From: Casuarius casuarius
Lineage: Eukaryota > Chordata > Aves > Casuariiformes > Casuariidae
DNA: 64,000 nucleotides
Assembly: GCA_003342895.1 (NCBI GenBank)
Contig: PTFA01000024.1
Coordinates: 335,634-399,633 of the forward strand
Direction of reading: 5' to 3'
Shown here: positions 1 through 57,896 of the stretch, piece by piece
Layout: every line of letters begins with the position of its first letter
How positions within the stretch are numbered: position 1 is the stretch's first letter
Notes under the pieces: generated by a model
The model's database searches: none
What the model saw: the letters and a program-made list of their open reading frames with translations, nothing else
Told to the model about the DNA's origin: nothing
Made by a program: the position numbers and the translations under genes

Positions 1-3000
1 CTTTAAGAAACATAGGATGTTTTATGACCTCATTTAGGATATGTGATGGAGTGAAATCTGCATGCAAAGCAAGTGAAACCTGAATGCTTTAACGTGCACT
101 CACGAGGAACCCGGGCTTCGACCCTGGTCAGCTTTTATACTGACTGCCCGGCGCAGCGGAAGGCATGCAGCTGCTGCTTCATTTATGCCCTGTTCTAGAG
201 TCCAACCAAGAAAAGCCACGGCAGAGAAGGGGCATGGGGAGGCCAGTCCTATCCATAGAGGAAGCTAACTGTGGGCATCAAGCATCTCCCCGTCAGCTTC
301 CAGCCTTCTCTTTGTGTAGGCAAGGCACAGTTAAGTGATTTGAGAGTGAATCTGTTATCATCACCTGCAAAATGCGCACAGGCAGTCAGAGCTGAAGTCC
401 ACAGGACATTGTTGGTCTCTTTATAGCCCTCAACACGTGGTGGCTTAGAATGAGCGCCCCTAACTTGTGTGTGGCTTCTTGTCAAGGAGACCATACTGCA
501 CTCAAAATACGGGGGTAGGCAAATATGTTGTTTTAGTCAGTACTTTGGCTGTCAGTGTTAGTGTGAATGAGACTAAGAAATATGTTTTGTATTTGGGAGG
601 ATTGTGGACAGAGCAGTCTTTAAGGGGAGCTGCTACATACCCTTGGTTACCCTAAGGAAATCCTGTACAATCTGGTATGAACAACATCGCTAGAGCCTGG
701 CTCAGAAAGGGAAAAAGGAGAAGCAGTGTCACCCTGGTCTGTGTTGACCCAAATAACCAACTCAAAGGTTTATGGAGCCTGCCACTGCTATCCTAGTGCT
801 GGCCAAATGGGACTGAGCTGATGACAGACACACTGCACCTTGTTCAACAGCTGATGGATGGGTCTGTGTTAAAATATGATTATTCTGGCTTGGTGCAGGC
901 AGCCTGAGCTAACTTCCCCATGCCCTCTGTTTGTGTGCATACCTCCTGCACAGAATACCTTTCTCCTCCAAATGGAAATGTTCTACAAAAGCTAGTGTTA
1001 CCCAAACTGCCTCCAGCACTGCTACTAAATAACCCCACCAGTGCTGGAGAAAAGGCACTGTCTGAACTGAGAGCTACTGCTGTTCCGACCCCAGTTCATC
1101 TACTGATTCACATGATTTAGAGTTGAGCAAGTTACTTAGTCAAGGCTTTCAAACCAGATTCCTGAAGATAAGCATGACAGGCATCACCACAAAAACAATT
1201 TTCATGAGTGCCTGGGCCTTGGAGCTTGCAGCCAGCCATTTGAATCTGTATATCCTATTTTAGACATGCAATTAAAATTTTTGGCCTCCATCTTTCAGTT
1301 TCCCTATCTTTAGAATGAAGTTTAAAAAAATTTTGTCAAGCTAGCAGGGATGTGTAGGAGATTGATTGAGATTAACACAATACTTTGAAAGCACATAGTA
1401 CTAAGTGCTGAGTATTGTTGTTAGGAAGACAATACCTTCTATGAACTGCATCTGCACAGCCAGGTCCTCTTGTTTGTAGAATTAAAGCCTTGAAGTTACT
1501 TGGCTGTGAGCATTCCCATTTTGGGGGGGACAATGGTGGCACTTCAATCAAACAAAATGTTTAGTTTAGAGCAGCCTTGGATTTCAAGTAAAACTGCAGC
1601 TTGCACTTTCAAGGCATGACAAAAGCTATGCAAAGCCCATTTCCTCTTGATTAGAGAGACAGAGAGAGAGGTTGGCGTTAAAAAAAAAGTCAGGAAACCT
1701 TGGGAAAGTGTCTGAAAGACTTTGGAGCCTGCTATTAGAGACATGTCCGGCCACTCCCAAAACTCACTTCCAGTTCTTTTTTTTTTCTTTTTCTTTTTTA
1801 ATCAGTTTCTTGGCTTGCCATATAGATCAGTCAGTGTTAAAGGCTATGATTGCCAATTTGCTAAAAGCCCATTTATTCAATACCAGTCTGGAAATACTTA
1901 CTCGTATAATGTTGGCTATTTTATATAAATATGATGAACCCCTCCTGTTTTATTCCAGTGCTGGCATATGACATCTGCGGCAGACCTTACCCTTAGAGCA
2001 ACACTGTGCTGGATAATGTACAGAAGGAAGTCTTAAAACCCATAAACCAGTACTTTCCTACTAATGTAACTATAACAGGGTAGTTTTAAAGATTTTACGA
2101 TAGCAAGAATAACAGTAATAAAGTAGGAACTTCTACATTATAGGCAATGCTGTGAAGCAGCAACCTACTTTTTCTTCCTCACATTAACTTATTTTAGCTG
2201 GAAAAGACAGACAGACATTTCCAAGAAGCTTTAGCTTGCACTTGCAGTAGGTCAAATTTCTTTCCTGAATTTTGTTAGTTTGCACTGATTTTTCTTCATT
2301 CATCTATTACTTCTATTTAACTAATTTACACCTACTTGTCTAAGTTATATATTTTCTGCAAATTCAGATTATGGACATGTTTTCAAAAATCCCTACAATG
2401 TGAGCTTCACTTTCCAAGAAAAGGCAGGTGCCTCTGAATATTCTCATGTTCAGAGAGGGATCTGAAGCAAACCAAACATCCTGATAAGCCTTCAAATTTG
2501 CTGTCCTCCAGTGCTGGGAAAATACTGATGTGGTTTATGCCATTAGGTCCAGAAAGCACAATCATCTAAAGATATTATGCTGTAAAAAAATCTCTCATCT
2601 TGACTACAAGACACCAGTATCATTTGAGTCCCAGTTCATGTCTACTACACATACCTTCTGTTTTCCCTCAACAGTTTGTTTATCACTGCAAGGGCTTTTC
2701 AGGGCAAGGTCTCTCCTTTTGTCAGAAGTACGTAAAATATCTGTTACAAGAGGGATCTTGTTTTGTAATGGGTTAGAGAATTAACTAATAATCAATATAT
2801 ATTTATATCATCACTTCAGGTTATTAATCATAAATTTAAAAATCATCATGAGACCTTGCAGGTTAAAGCCCAACACTTTCTGAGCCACGACACTAGGACC
2901 AGGCATGGAGCTCCGCTGAGATAAACGAAGCTTTCCACAGGTGCTGGCCAACACTCTGCTCTCCGAATGGAAGAATGAGAGTTAAGGCTTTTCAGATATT

Positions 3001-3640
3001 TGTATCTTGCTTGACAGCTTGATGCCCAGAAAAAGCCTATAGTAGCAGTTCCCCTAAAGGGCAGACTAACATTTTTAAACCACAGCACCTTTTTCTCCCT
3101 GAATACCAAAATGGGACAAAACATGAAACAGAGATGCTGATGAATTTGCTTGAGGTGCTGCTTTTAAAAGTTTAAATCCTATGTGCACCATACAGTACAG
3201 AACGGTGCAGAAATGTGCCACATTCCTGTGCAAAGACAATAAATGTCACATTCCTCCTCCTTTATGCAATCAAAAATTTACCCAATAATTGCTAAGTCAC
3301 TGTCTACTCGAATATCTGAAGGTCTGAATTTTAGTTATGCTGCTTCTTCCTTACCCCCCAACCCCAATACAAATATACAGGAGTTTTAAAAGGCTGAAAC
3401 CTAAGTAAAAGGAAATGGGTGTAGCAGGACAGAAATGGAGCGTTGTGCTACGGCTGTTTCCGAATCTGGAGTTGCGCTCAGCTCGTTCTGCATTGTCTGA
3501 AAACGTGGCAACTCTTGCTCTCGGTGGTGTGTAATTTTAGGCTGGGAGTTATTCAGGGGACTGGGCCGGAGATTGTTTCTAGGACAGAACCGGATGCAGA
3601 ACCAAAAAGCCGAGATTATCTGGCTGCTGGCATACGAGCT
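1..3640. other. upstream flank without a supportable gene
   Basis: Only short open frames are present and none resembles a known protein. In mammals PTPRR ends just upstream of PTPRB on the same strand, but I do not see its C-terminal phosphatase exons here. The stretch has one MIR-like SINE (about 1110-1435) and short poly-T or poly-A tracts. It could hold distal promoter or PTPRR 3' UTR sequence, which I cannot tell by reading. Confidence 0.6.
1110..1435 (+). mobile_element. MIR/CORE-SINE-like old fragment
   Basis: The order of words follows the MIR consensus on the + strand: a 'gagcaagttacttag' segment, then 'tttcagtttccctatctttag', then 'gattgattgagattaa', then 'tactttgaaagcacatag' and a 'gctgagtattgttgtt' tail. 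The copy is diverged, as expected of an old amniote SINE. It was recognised by eye, so the ends are approximate. Confidence 0.6.
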
Positions 3641-3959
3641 GCCGTTGGCGTACGAGCTGCTCCGCCNCCAGCGCGTGGGGCTGAGGGGAGCAGCTCCATG
3701 GCAGGTGCTGCCAGGTGCCTCCTGGCTGCACACCGCCCTGAGAGGATGGAGGCCTCGGTGGTCTCCGGCTAACCCCACGCGCCCCTGAGGTCCTTCTCCT
3801 CAGGGAGCCGTAGAGCTAGAGGGGCTTGGGCAGCCCGTGTTAGCCACAGAGGGGAAATGATCCAGCAGAAACGCGAGCGGTGAGGACGCAGAGCTGACGT
3901 GCTTGTTGAGGGACAGCACAGGCTAGCGGCGGGGGGCTGGGAGACGGTGCCGGTGTGAG

Positions 3960-4280
3960 GCCAGCACGAGGGCGAGATGAGGCGGGCTCAAGACGAGGTG
4001 AGTGCGAGATGAGGCAGGCATGAGGCGCGGTGAGCGCGATGTGCAGCAGGTACAAGGCATGGCAAGTGCAAGGTGCAGCAGACATGAAGCCAGGCAAGGT
4101 GTGGTGGGCACGAGGTAGAGCAGGTCTGAGGCGCAACGGCCATGAAGCCAGGCGAGGGGTGGTGGGCACGAGGCACGGCAGGTGGGAGGTGCAATGGCCA
4201 TGAAGCCAGGCGAGGGGTGGTGGGCAAAGACACAGCAGGTGGGAGACGCGACGGCCGCGAAGCCAGGCGCGGCACGGCAG
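3960..4280. repeat. GC-rich minisatellite, about 58-bp period
   Basis: Units beginning '(c)atgaagccaggc' start at 4083, 4141 and 4199, with a diverged unit at 4256, giving spacings of 58, 58 and 57 bases. More degenerate related sequence (gcgagatgaggc, gtgcagcaggt) extends left to about 3960. The long open frames seen here on both strands are by-products of the repeat and of missing stops in GC-rich DNA. Confidence 0.8.
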
Positions 4281-4499
4281 GGCAGACACGAAGGCCGGCG
4301 CGGTGCGGACCCCGCACAGGGCAGCCGGCCCGAGGGAGGGTGCGAGGGGCCCGGCCCGGCCGTCCCGAGCCCAAAGCGGCGCTGGGAAACATCCCCGGGG
4401 GAAAGCGGGGCCGGGAGGAAGCGGGAGGAAGGAAGCGCCGCGGGGCGGCCGAGGGGCCGGGAGGGAAGCGCGGGCAGAGCAGCCGCGGGCGCCGCGGCA

Positions 4500-5139
4500 N
4501 NNNNNNNNNNNNNNNNNNNNNNNNNNNNNNNNNNNNNNNNNNNNNNNNNNNNNNNNNNNNNNNNNNNNNNNNNNNNNNNNNNNNNNNNNNNNNNNNNNNN
4601 NNNNNNNNNNNNNNNNNNNNNNNNNNNNNNNNNNNNNNNNNNNNNNNNNNNNNNNNNNNNNNNNNNNNNNNNNNNNNNNNNNNNNNNNNNNNNNNNNNNN
4701 NNNNNNNNNNNNNNNNNNNNNNNNNNNNNNNNNNNNNNNNNNNNNNNNNNNNNNNNNNNNNNNNNNNNNNNNNNNNNNNNNNNNNNNNNNNNNNNNNNNN
4801 NNNNNNNNNNNNNNNNNNNNNNNNNNNNNNNNNNNNNNNNNNNNNNNNNNNNNNNNNNNNNNNNNNNNNNNNNNNNNNNNNNNNNNNNNNNNNNNNNNNN
4901 NNNNNNNNNNNNNNNNNNNNNNNNNNNNNNNNNNNNNNNNNNNNNNNNNNNNNNNNNNNNNNNNNNNNNNNNNNNNNNNNNNNNNNNNNNNNNNNNNNNN
5001 NNNNNNNNNNNNNNNNNNNNNNNNNNNNNNNNNNNNNNNNNNNNNNNNNNNNNNNNNNNNNNNNNNNNNNNNNNNNNNNNNNNNNNNNNNNNNNNNNNNN
5101 NNNNNNNNNNNNNNNNNNNNNNNNNNNNNNNNNNNNNNN
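4500..5139. other. assembly gap (640 N)
   Basis: This is a continuous run of N inside the CpG island. The gap directly abuts the first FN3 exon. It probably hides that exon's splice acceptor and possibly the start codon and signal-peptide exon of PTPRB. The true gap size may differ from the N count. Confidence 0.95.
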
Positions 5140-51828
<46,689 letters not shown>

Positions 51829-52006
51829 GAATGTTACAGACATCTACTTTTGTGACCACATTTGTTAACTAGGGGTTTTGTTTGGGTTTTTTATATATGT
51901 ATTTCATGCACTAGAAAGGTGCCAGATCTTTCTATTGAGACTGTGTATAATTTATTGGTCTGGTGGTTTTTTCAAAGATATATAATTTAAGTGTAATAGA
52001 TATTAA

Positions 52007-52039
52007 TGTATATAATTGTATTTTGGCATTATGTAAATA
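52007..52039 (+). promoter_or_regulatory. two Pumilio-type motifs in the 3' UTR
   Basis: TGTATATA (52007-52014) and TGTAAATA (52032-52039) both fit the Pumilio response element UGUANAUA. They are 25 bases apart in the AT-rich part of the 3' UTR. A role in mRNA stability is inferred; AT-rich sequence raises the chance of coincidence. Confidence 0.35.
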
Positions 52040-52420
52040 TGTATTTTTTTCTATAATGTTTATATTAATATTAAGCTTCAGATAATGCTATTATTTTCTT
52101 ATCACAGTTTTTATAAACTGTTCTACATAAACTATTTTAAATTGTATGGCTAACAGGACTGCTGAATTTGGGGCAGGTTATGTACTGGCACGTAACACAC
52201 AGGAAGAGTCCTATAAGGACAGTCTCTTTTTTTTTTTTTTTTTTTTTTCATACTGCAGTGTTTGTGAGATTAAATAAGCTACTACTAAGCAAGGGAACAG
52301 TAGTCCTATATAGGAATTACAATGCTACTCTACACTTTAAACTTACTGCTTGTGATCTCACCAAAATGGGTGAAATCCGTAATACCATGACATACCTTTT
52401 ACAGAACTCATCAACAGCCA

Positions 52421-52426
52421 AATAAA
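52421..52426 (+). promoter_or_regulatory. candidate polyadenylation signal AATAAA
   Basis: First canonical AATAAA after the PTPRB stop codon, about 590 bases downstream. A second lies at 52780-52785. Confidence 0.6.
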
Positions 52427-52779
52427 ACAGGGTCCACCTCACTAAAAGCAATTGTTTCAGTCTAATGTGACATAGTAGAAAAATATCAAACAACACATGC
52501 TGCCGTGAAGTCTAATAAGACCTTCCCCCACACACGTGCTTTGAGGGGAGACAGGTCACTTTCTGGTTTCTTTACACTGGTTTAAGAGAGCAGAATCAGA
52601 CCACAGCCTGTGTCTGTGCATTTTTATTTGAGCACAGTTATCACATGAAAGGAGTGCAAGGAAATGCCTCATGTATTCACATGAACAGACCTGTAAGGAT
52701 ACAAACTCTGGCAACTTCTACAGCTCATTAAAAAAATGTACCATGACAGCTTAAAAATAGATTACAAGCGTATTAAGGA

Positions 52780-52785
52780 AATAAA
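52780..52785 (+). promoter_or_regulatory. alternative polyadenylation signal AATAAA
   Basis: A second canonical hexamer in the same orientation, which would give a 3' UTR of nearly 1 kb. Confidence 0.35.
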
Positions 52786-52799
52786 GGTATATAAAGACA

Positions 52800-55700
52800 T
52801 ATATCCTAGAGCTGACACAATTGGCTTCAGCCTTAAGCTCCTTGCAGCCTGGCTGTTCCTTGGTCATTCTGCCTGCATTGGCGCTGTGCTTGGGAGCACA
52901 CTCCCTTGATCCCAGCCTGCTGCGAGGTGAAGCCCCCGTCTCAGCCCAAGTGCAGATCTCCGAATCCCACATGCTTTCACAGAGGGTGGTACCAGGCTCT
53001 TCCAGGAATGGCCCCAGCACATCCACACAGAAAGACTCCTCAACTTGGATTTTGCCTGATATGATCACCACAAGCATCTATAACCCAGGGGATGTAGGCT
53101 TGCAGGGCTGTGCTAATTATTGGATGCACTCAAAGCATCTGGTGATTAGCAAGAAGTATGATCAAAGAGCACCTCCAGGTATCCAGCCAAGGCAATTAGA
53201 CACAGCCTCTTTCCTCTGCAGCAAAGCTTGTCTTCCGGGGACGGTGATCTGAACACTCCATTCTGCTCTTTTTGTGAGGCAGCACCCAGTTCACCTTCAT
53301 CACAGGAAGAAGGAAGGGCTCAGTAGTTCTGCTTTTGCCTGTCTACCCATTCTTTACATTAAAAAAAAACTTGGCCTGCTGCAGAAGGCAAGTGCCTAAA
53401 TTCCACTTTTATTTTGGAGAGAAATAAATATTTCTGAAGGCCTCCAGAGAACCAGCCAATACATCTGAATTAAGTCCCTAAATTATGAACTCCTGTGGCA
53501 ACTGGGCCAAGACCACTGTCTTCACCATGACTTATTGGAGCCATGCTCTCCTTGCTGTAGAAACATCCATGTGACAACGTATGAAGATCTTTGCAAGGCT
53601 GATCTGACAGTTTTCTTTAAATCTTTCCGAAAGAGAACCGACAGGCATGTGTGCATCTTTGTCACTCAGGTTTTACTAGAGAGAAGGAAACAGCCTGATA
53701 GTCCCTCTTCCTCCATGCTCCAATGGAGTCTCCTCCATTCCTCACCAAATATCCTGAGATGTTTCAGAAGCCAGCCTTGATGCCAGCTTTCACAGCTGCT
53801 CAGAACATGTAGGCTTAGTCAAGCTTTTAGATGTCTCTGTAGGAAAATGCTGCTCATTCCTCTTGTACATCCCTCTTGCCCCCACACAAACCTCAAGATT
53901 CACCACATTCCCTTAATGAGATCTGAAGGAGAAGGGAACAGCATCATGGTGGAAGCCATTTTCAGCAAGGGAAGACTAGGCAAAACCACAAAGAAAGAGA
54001 TGTGCAAATTTTCTTGCAGGCCACTTTTTCCTTTGTTCTGTTTGCTAGATAAACTCTAAGTTAGCAAGGAAGGACAAACAAGGATGGCAGCTTTAGGTCA
54101 TTGACTCTAGTAATAGCAGCTGAACTTAGGGCGTTGTGCATATGGTCATTGTGCTACGTGCACTGCATTTAGGCCTTTCTTTTCACAGCAATAGCTGAGG
54201 AATGAAAATCACCACGTTAGTTACCAGCAGTACAATTACACTGTGAAGACATACCAAATGTACTCTATAAATTATCTCACGCTGTATATTACTGTGTCAT
54301 TTTTTATGCTGAGGGAAATAGAACTCGTTCAGTAATAGATGATCTGAGGGCAAAAGTCGGTGATTGTATACAACATGCGTATGCCATTCATCATTTTCAG
54401 AAGGACACGCATCGTGCTACTCTTTTATTTTAACATTGTTTCTCAGCTCCCTCCTCTGTACCTACAGAGTTCATAAATCTGCACCCAAAATGATGTTATA
54501 GCGGACAGCTATTTTCATCTTTCCCTCTGCTAATAACGCACACAGTTCATAAGTGTCTTCCTTCTCGTCACTTAGTAACACAACCAATGACCTTAAACAC
54601 TCTGACACAATGCTCCCAAACAGCTTTATATCTCTGCTTAGCTAGGTCACGCAGGAGAGTGTGCACACACATTGTTGCTCTGGTTCTGCTTTCTACCCAC
54701 TTCAGGTCATATGAAACCAGTGTAAATCTACTGAGAATAAATAAAAAGTATCTATGTAGCATTTTTTTTTAATATAAGACACCTACTTATCAGTATAATT
54801 AATTGTATTTACTGTGCCTCTAAGCTGAAGAACAGGACCCATGGGAAATTGTTAATGTAACAAGAACGGACTTGAAGGAGCCTGTGTATTGAACAAAGAC
54901 TGCTCTTAAGGAAAAAGCATCCTCCGCGGAAGAGGATGTTTCTGTTTTGAATGTCTGCGAATGATGTTCAGGATTCCCTTCTTGATGTTTCCCAATAATA
55001 ATGTTACAAAGCAAGGCTGGTGTTATTGCTGATCCGTAAGCTAAGATTTGCACACTTGGAGCCCAGTCCTGTGAATCTCTGCACATGCAGCCTTCCCTGC
55101 GTTGTCCACGAAGTTTCCTGAGTACTTCAATGAAAGTCAACATGAAAAAAGCTTGAAAATATCATTCAACTTCTGAAGCACTTACAGGGTTGGGCTTTTA
55201 GGTTAATTCAAATTTTTGTGATGAAAGTTATTTAATAATGAAAAAATTGTAACTAATGTTTTTAATCTGTGCAATACAATTACAAGATCCACTTCCGATT
55301 GTAGAAAAAAAAGATTTTACATAGCTGGAGTTGATAAATGATATTTTTTGTTACTAATGAAACACAAAAGTGGGTGAGAGGAATAGACATACTGTGAAGA
55401 TGTCATAAAAGTGCAACTTTATACATTTTTCTCTGCTGCTAGTTATTTATACAGCTTATATGCGTGCCTAATATTGCCAGAAATATTATTTTATGCCATG
55501 ATATGTTATGAATTTCCTTTCAGATGTAGAACAGAGAAAACAAAATGTGTGAGCTCTATGGTTATGTTATGTATTGTATACTGGTATCTATGCTTTGACT
55601 TAGAAAGCAAAAAGTTAAATACTGGACAGATGGGAGTACATCAGCGCTTAGCCATGCTCCTCAGCCTGGGAGTTAGGACGTGGGCTAAGGGAATGAGACA

Positions 55701-57855
55701 GTAAGTGTCTAATCACTATGTTAGCGTCTCCTCCCAGGGTCACAGGTGGGGGAAACGCATCAGACACTCGGAGATGCAGCCTACAGCAGCCGCCACTTCG
55801 CAGCCCGCGAGTGGCGTGTTGGGTGCTTACGTTTATTCACATTTCATTCAGTACTTCGGCCATAGAGTTTGTGTGATTAAAATGCAATATTAAATGACAA
55901 CCACTTCCCCGCTGGCTCCGTCACAGATTTCCCGGCTCTGGAGCTGTGCGCTCTGGGACCTGTAGTCCCAGGAGGCTGCGGCTTTGCATGAAAGCTGAGC
56001 GTGCCCCGCTGTATTTAGGCAGCTCACCTTGGACCCGATGCCCTTGACCATCTCCAGCTGACGAAGTTGGTAGCACCACTGTGGCCAAAGCAAAGTGGTC
56101 TATTATCAGTGACCTCACAGATCAATAGCCAGGGCAGACTAGGACTTTTTAAGACTGGTAGGAAATACTGGAGACTAGGGACTAGCTAAATTTAGCAAAT
56201 ACTGTGGAATTTGGGCACATACAGCGTCGGTGAGGCTGGTAGATTGATATGCAAGATTTGGTTGTTTCTTGNTTTATTTGCAAGCTAAAGAAATACTGTA
56301 AGTCAAGTAGCTAAATACAGATAGCTCTCTAGTAGAGCAGTATGTTATAGTGAAGAACAAGAAAGAAAAGATTTTGAAATACGGCTAGCCATAAATTTTT
56401 TGCCTGTGCCTGGAGTAAAGTGACTGAAAAACACCTTCAGCATATATTCCATTCTCAAATGCTATATAATTACTTATATTTGTGTTCCTAACAAATGCTG
56501 GGTGAACACAGAATTGTGCTACTATTGTCAATTTAATTTATGCATTTGTTAAGTCTATTTTTATATTTTTAGCTACAGTCAACAAATCAAATATATTTGA
56601 GTGTATTTTACACATTTTTATAAATAGTTCATGAATAAAAGTCATAAAAAAAGAAAAAAAAAAAACACATCATCTCCTGTTTGACTGCCATTGCGTTACA
56701 GTTTGTTGTCCTGCTGCTCAGAGAAAAGGTCAGAAGTGAGTGTGATTTCAAGTGAGATGGTCTGCAGAGAACATTAAACTCGTCAGAGGCCTCAGCCGGC
56801 TGGGGGAGAGGAGGCTCTGTGCTGCCCGCTGGCCCGTGCACGGCGATGCAATATTGTCTGGGTTATACAATATTGTGTATACAATATTGTCTGGGTTATA
56901 CAATGATTATTTCAAACAACGGAGGAACTGGAGTGCGCATTATTTTGGAGACGTTTTGCAGGGCAGCTGTACCAATTAACTCCGCACTGGAGCTGCATCG
57001 CTGTCTACCACCCGAGGAGCTGAACCTGCTCTTTAACCCCCTCCCCTCCCCTCTAAGCAATGCTTGAAAACCATCAGGATTCTTGTGGGTTTTGTGCGCT
57101 CAGGCAGTCGTGTGCTTATTGCCAGCACTGTGTGTCTCAGCTAGTCCTTATTTGTCATCCGAAATGTTTAGGACAAGTTAATTCTGTTTATTTAAAAGGA
57201 ACAGTAATTTATTAGGTTATTTTTTTGTACTCGGAGTTATTCCCTGAGGGGGTGGTTACTGAAGGCTGCGGGGGGGTTCGGTTTTCTCTTTGCGATGTGA
57301 GAGCTTACCTCTTAGCCGTACTGCATCCTGAAGCCAACACAGCTGCAGAAGAGCAGTGATAAAGGTGAAATACTGCCCAGTTAGTATCTCCACCCAGGAG
57401 AAACATGGCCATTGCATTGCAGGCAAGAGTAAATACAAATCTTTTTACAAGATACAGCAAGGAAATAGAAACACAGAGGATTTTCAGTACTTCTAGTTTA
57501 CCAAGAGCACGGTCATTTCTGTTAAAATATTGTCGGAATCAACGTTTTAACCTTGTTATTTTTTATAACCTGGACCTGTTTTTTTTCCGGGCTTGATACC
57601 TGTGAGCTGGCTTTTTTCTGAATATTCTATTAGGTAATTTCTTATCCCAATGCTCGAAAATAATTTTTTTCTGCCCAGTCCCAGTCTTCACAATCAGCTG
57701 GTTTCCTAAACCCAGAAATAGCTGCTAGTGTCAGACGTCGTATGTCAGGCGCTATGCAGCGATACCAATATGTCAGCAAATAATACAGGGAAAATTTCAA
57801 GTGTTACTTCCCAAGCCTTTACACACCACTCATTTAAAATACCAGTTTTGACTTG
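52800..57855. other. downstream intergenic region, no supported gene
   Basis: Only short open frames without motifs, for example 52821-53252 on the plus strand and 54820-55143 on the minus strand. Composition is mixed AT-rich, with small GC-richer patches near 55740-56080 and 56770-56850. A 33-bp direct repeat is at 56849-56904. KCNMB4, the mammalian downstream neighbour, is not recognisable on either strand. Confidence 0.55.
56849..56904. repeat. 33-bp-period direct repeat with palindromic core
   Basis: A 23-base word starting 'caatattgtctgggttat' occurs identically at 56849-56871 and 56882-56904, separated by 'attgtgtata'. The core CAATATTG is a perfect palindrome and appears again in the spacer region. 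Confidence 0.85.
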
Positions 57856-57857
57856 TC

Positions 57858-57896
57858 AAAAAAAAAAAAAAAAAAAAAAAAGAAAAAAAAAGAAAA
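57858..57896. repeat. poly-A tract
   Basis: 24 consecutive A followed by A-runs interrupted by single G. It could be a microsatellite or the tail of an old retroposed sequence. No flanking target-site duplication was obvious. Confidence 0.8.

Larger units (their letters stand above)
51829..52445 (+). other. PTPRB: PTPRB 3' UTR (end approximate)
   Basis: Begins after the stop. 51880-52140 is strongly AT-rich with TTTAT and ATTTA-like words. Two UGUANAUA-type motifs lie at 52007 and 52032. A 22-base T run occupies 52227-52248. The end is taken just after the AATAAA at 52421, but a longer form to about 52800 is possible. Confidence 0.7.

Noticed and set aside
1..3640. PTPRR C-terminal exons expected upstream by mammalian synteny
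   Set aside because: No phosphatase motif is readable in either strand of the upstream flank.
52821..53252. 143-codon plus-strand open frame downstream of PTPRB
   Set aside because: Its start resembles a signal peptide, but there is no further domain, family match or gene context.
55951..55980. ZNF143-like TCCCAG segment near a GC-rich patch
   Set aside because: Only the central six bases fit; the flanks do not.
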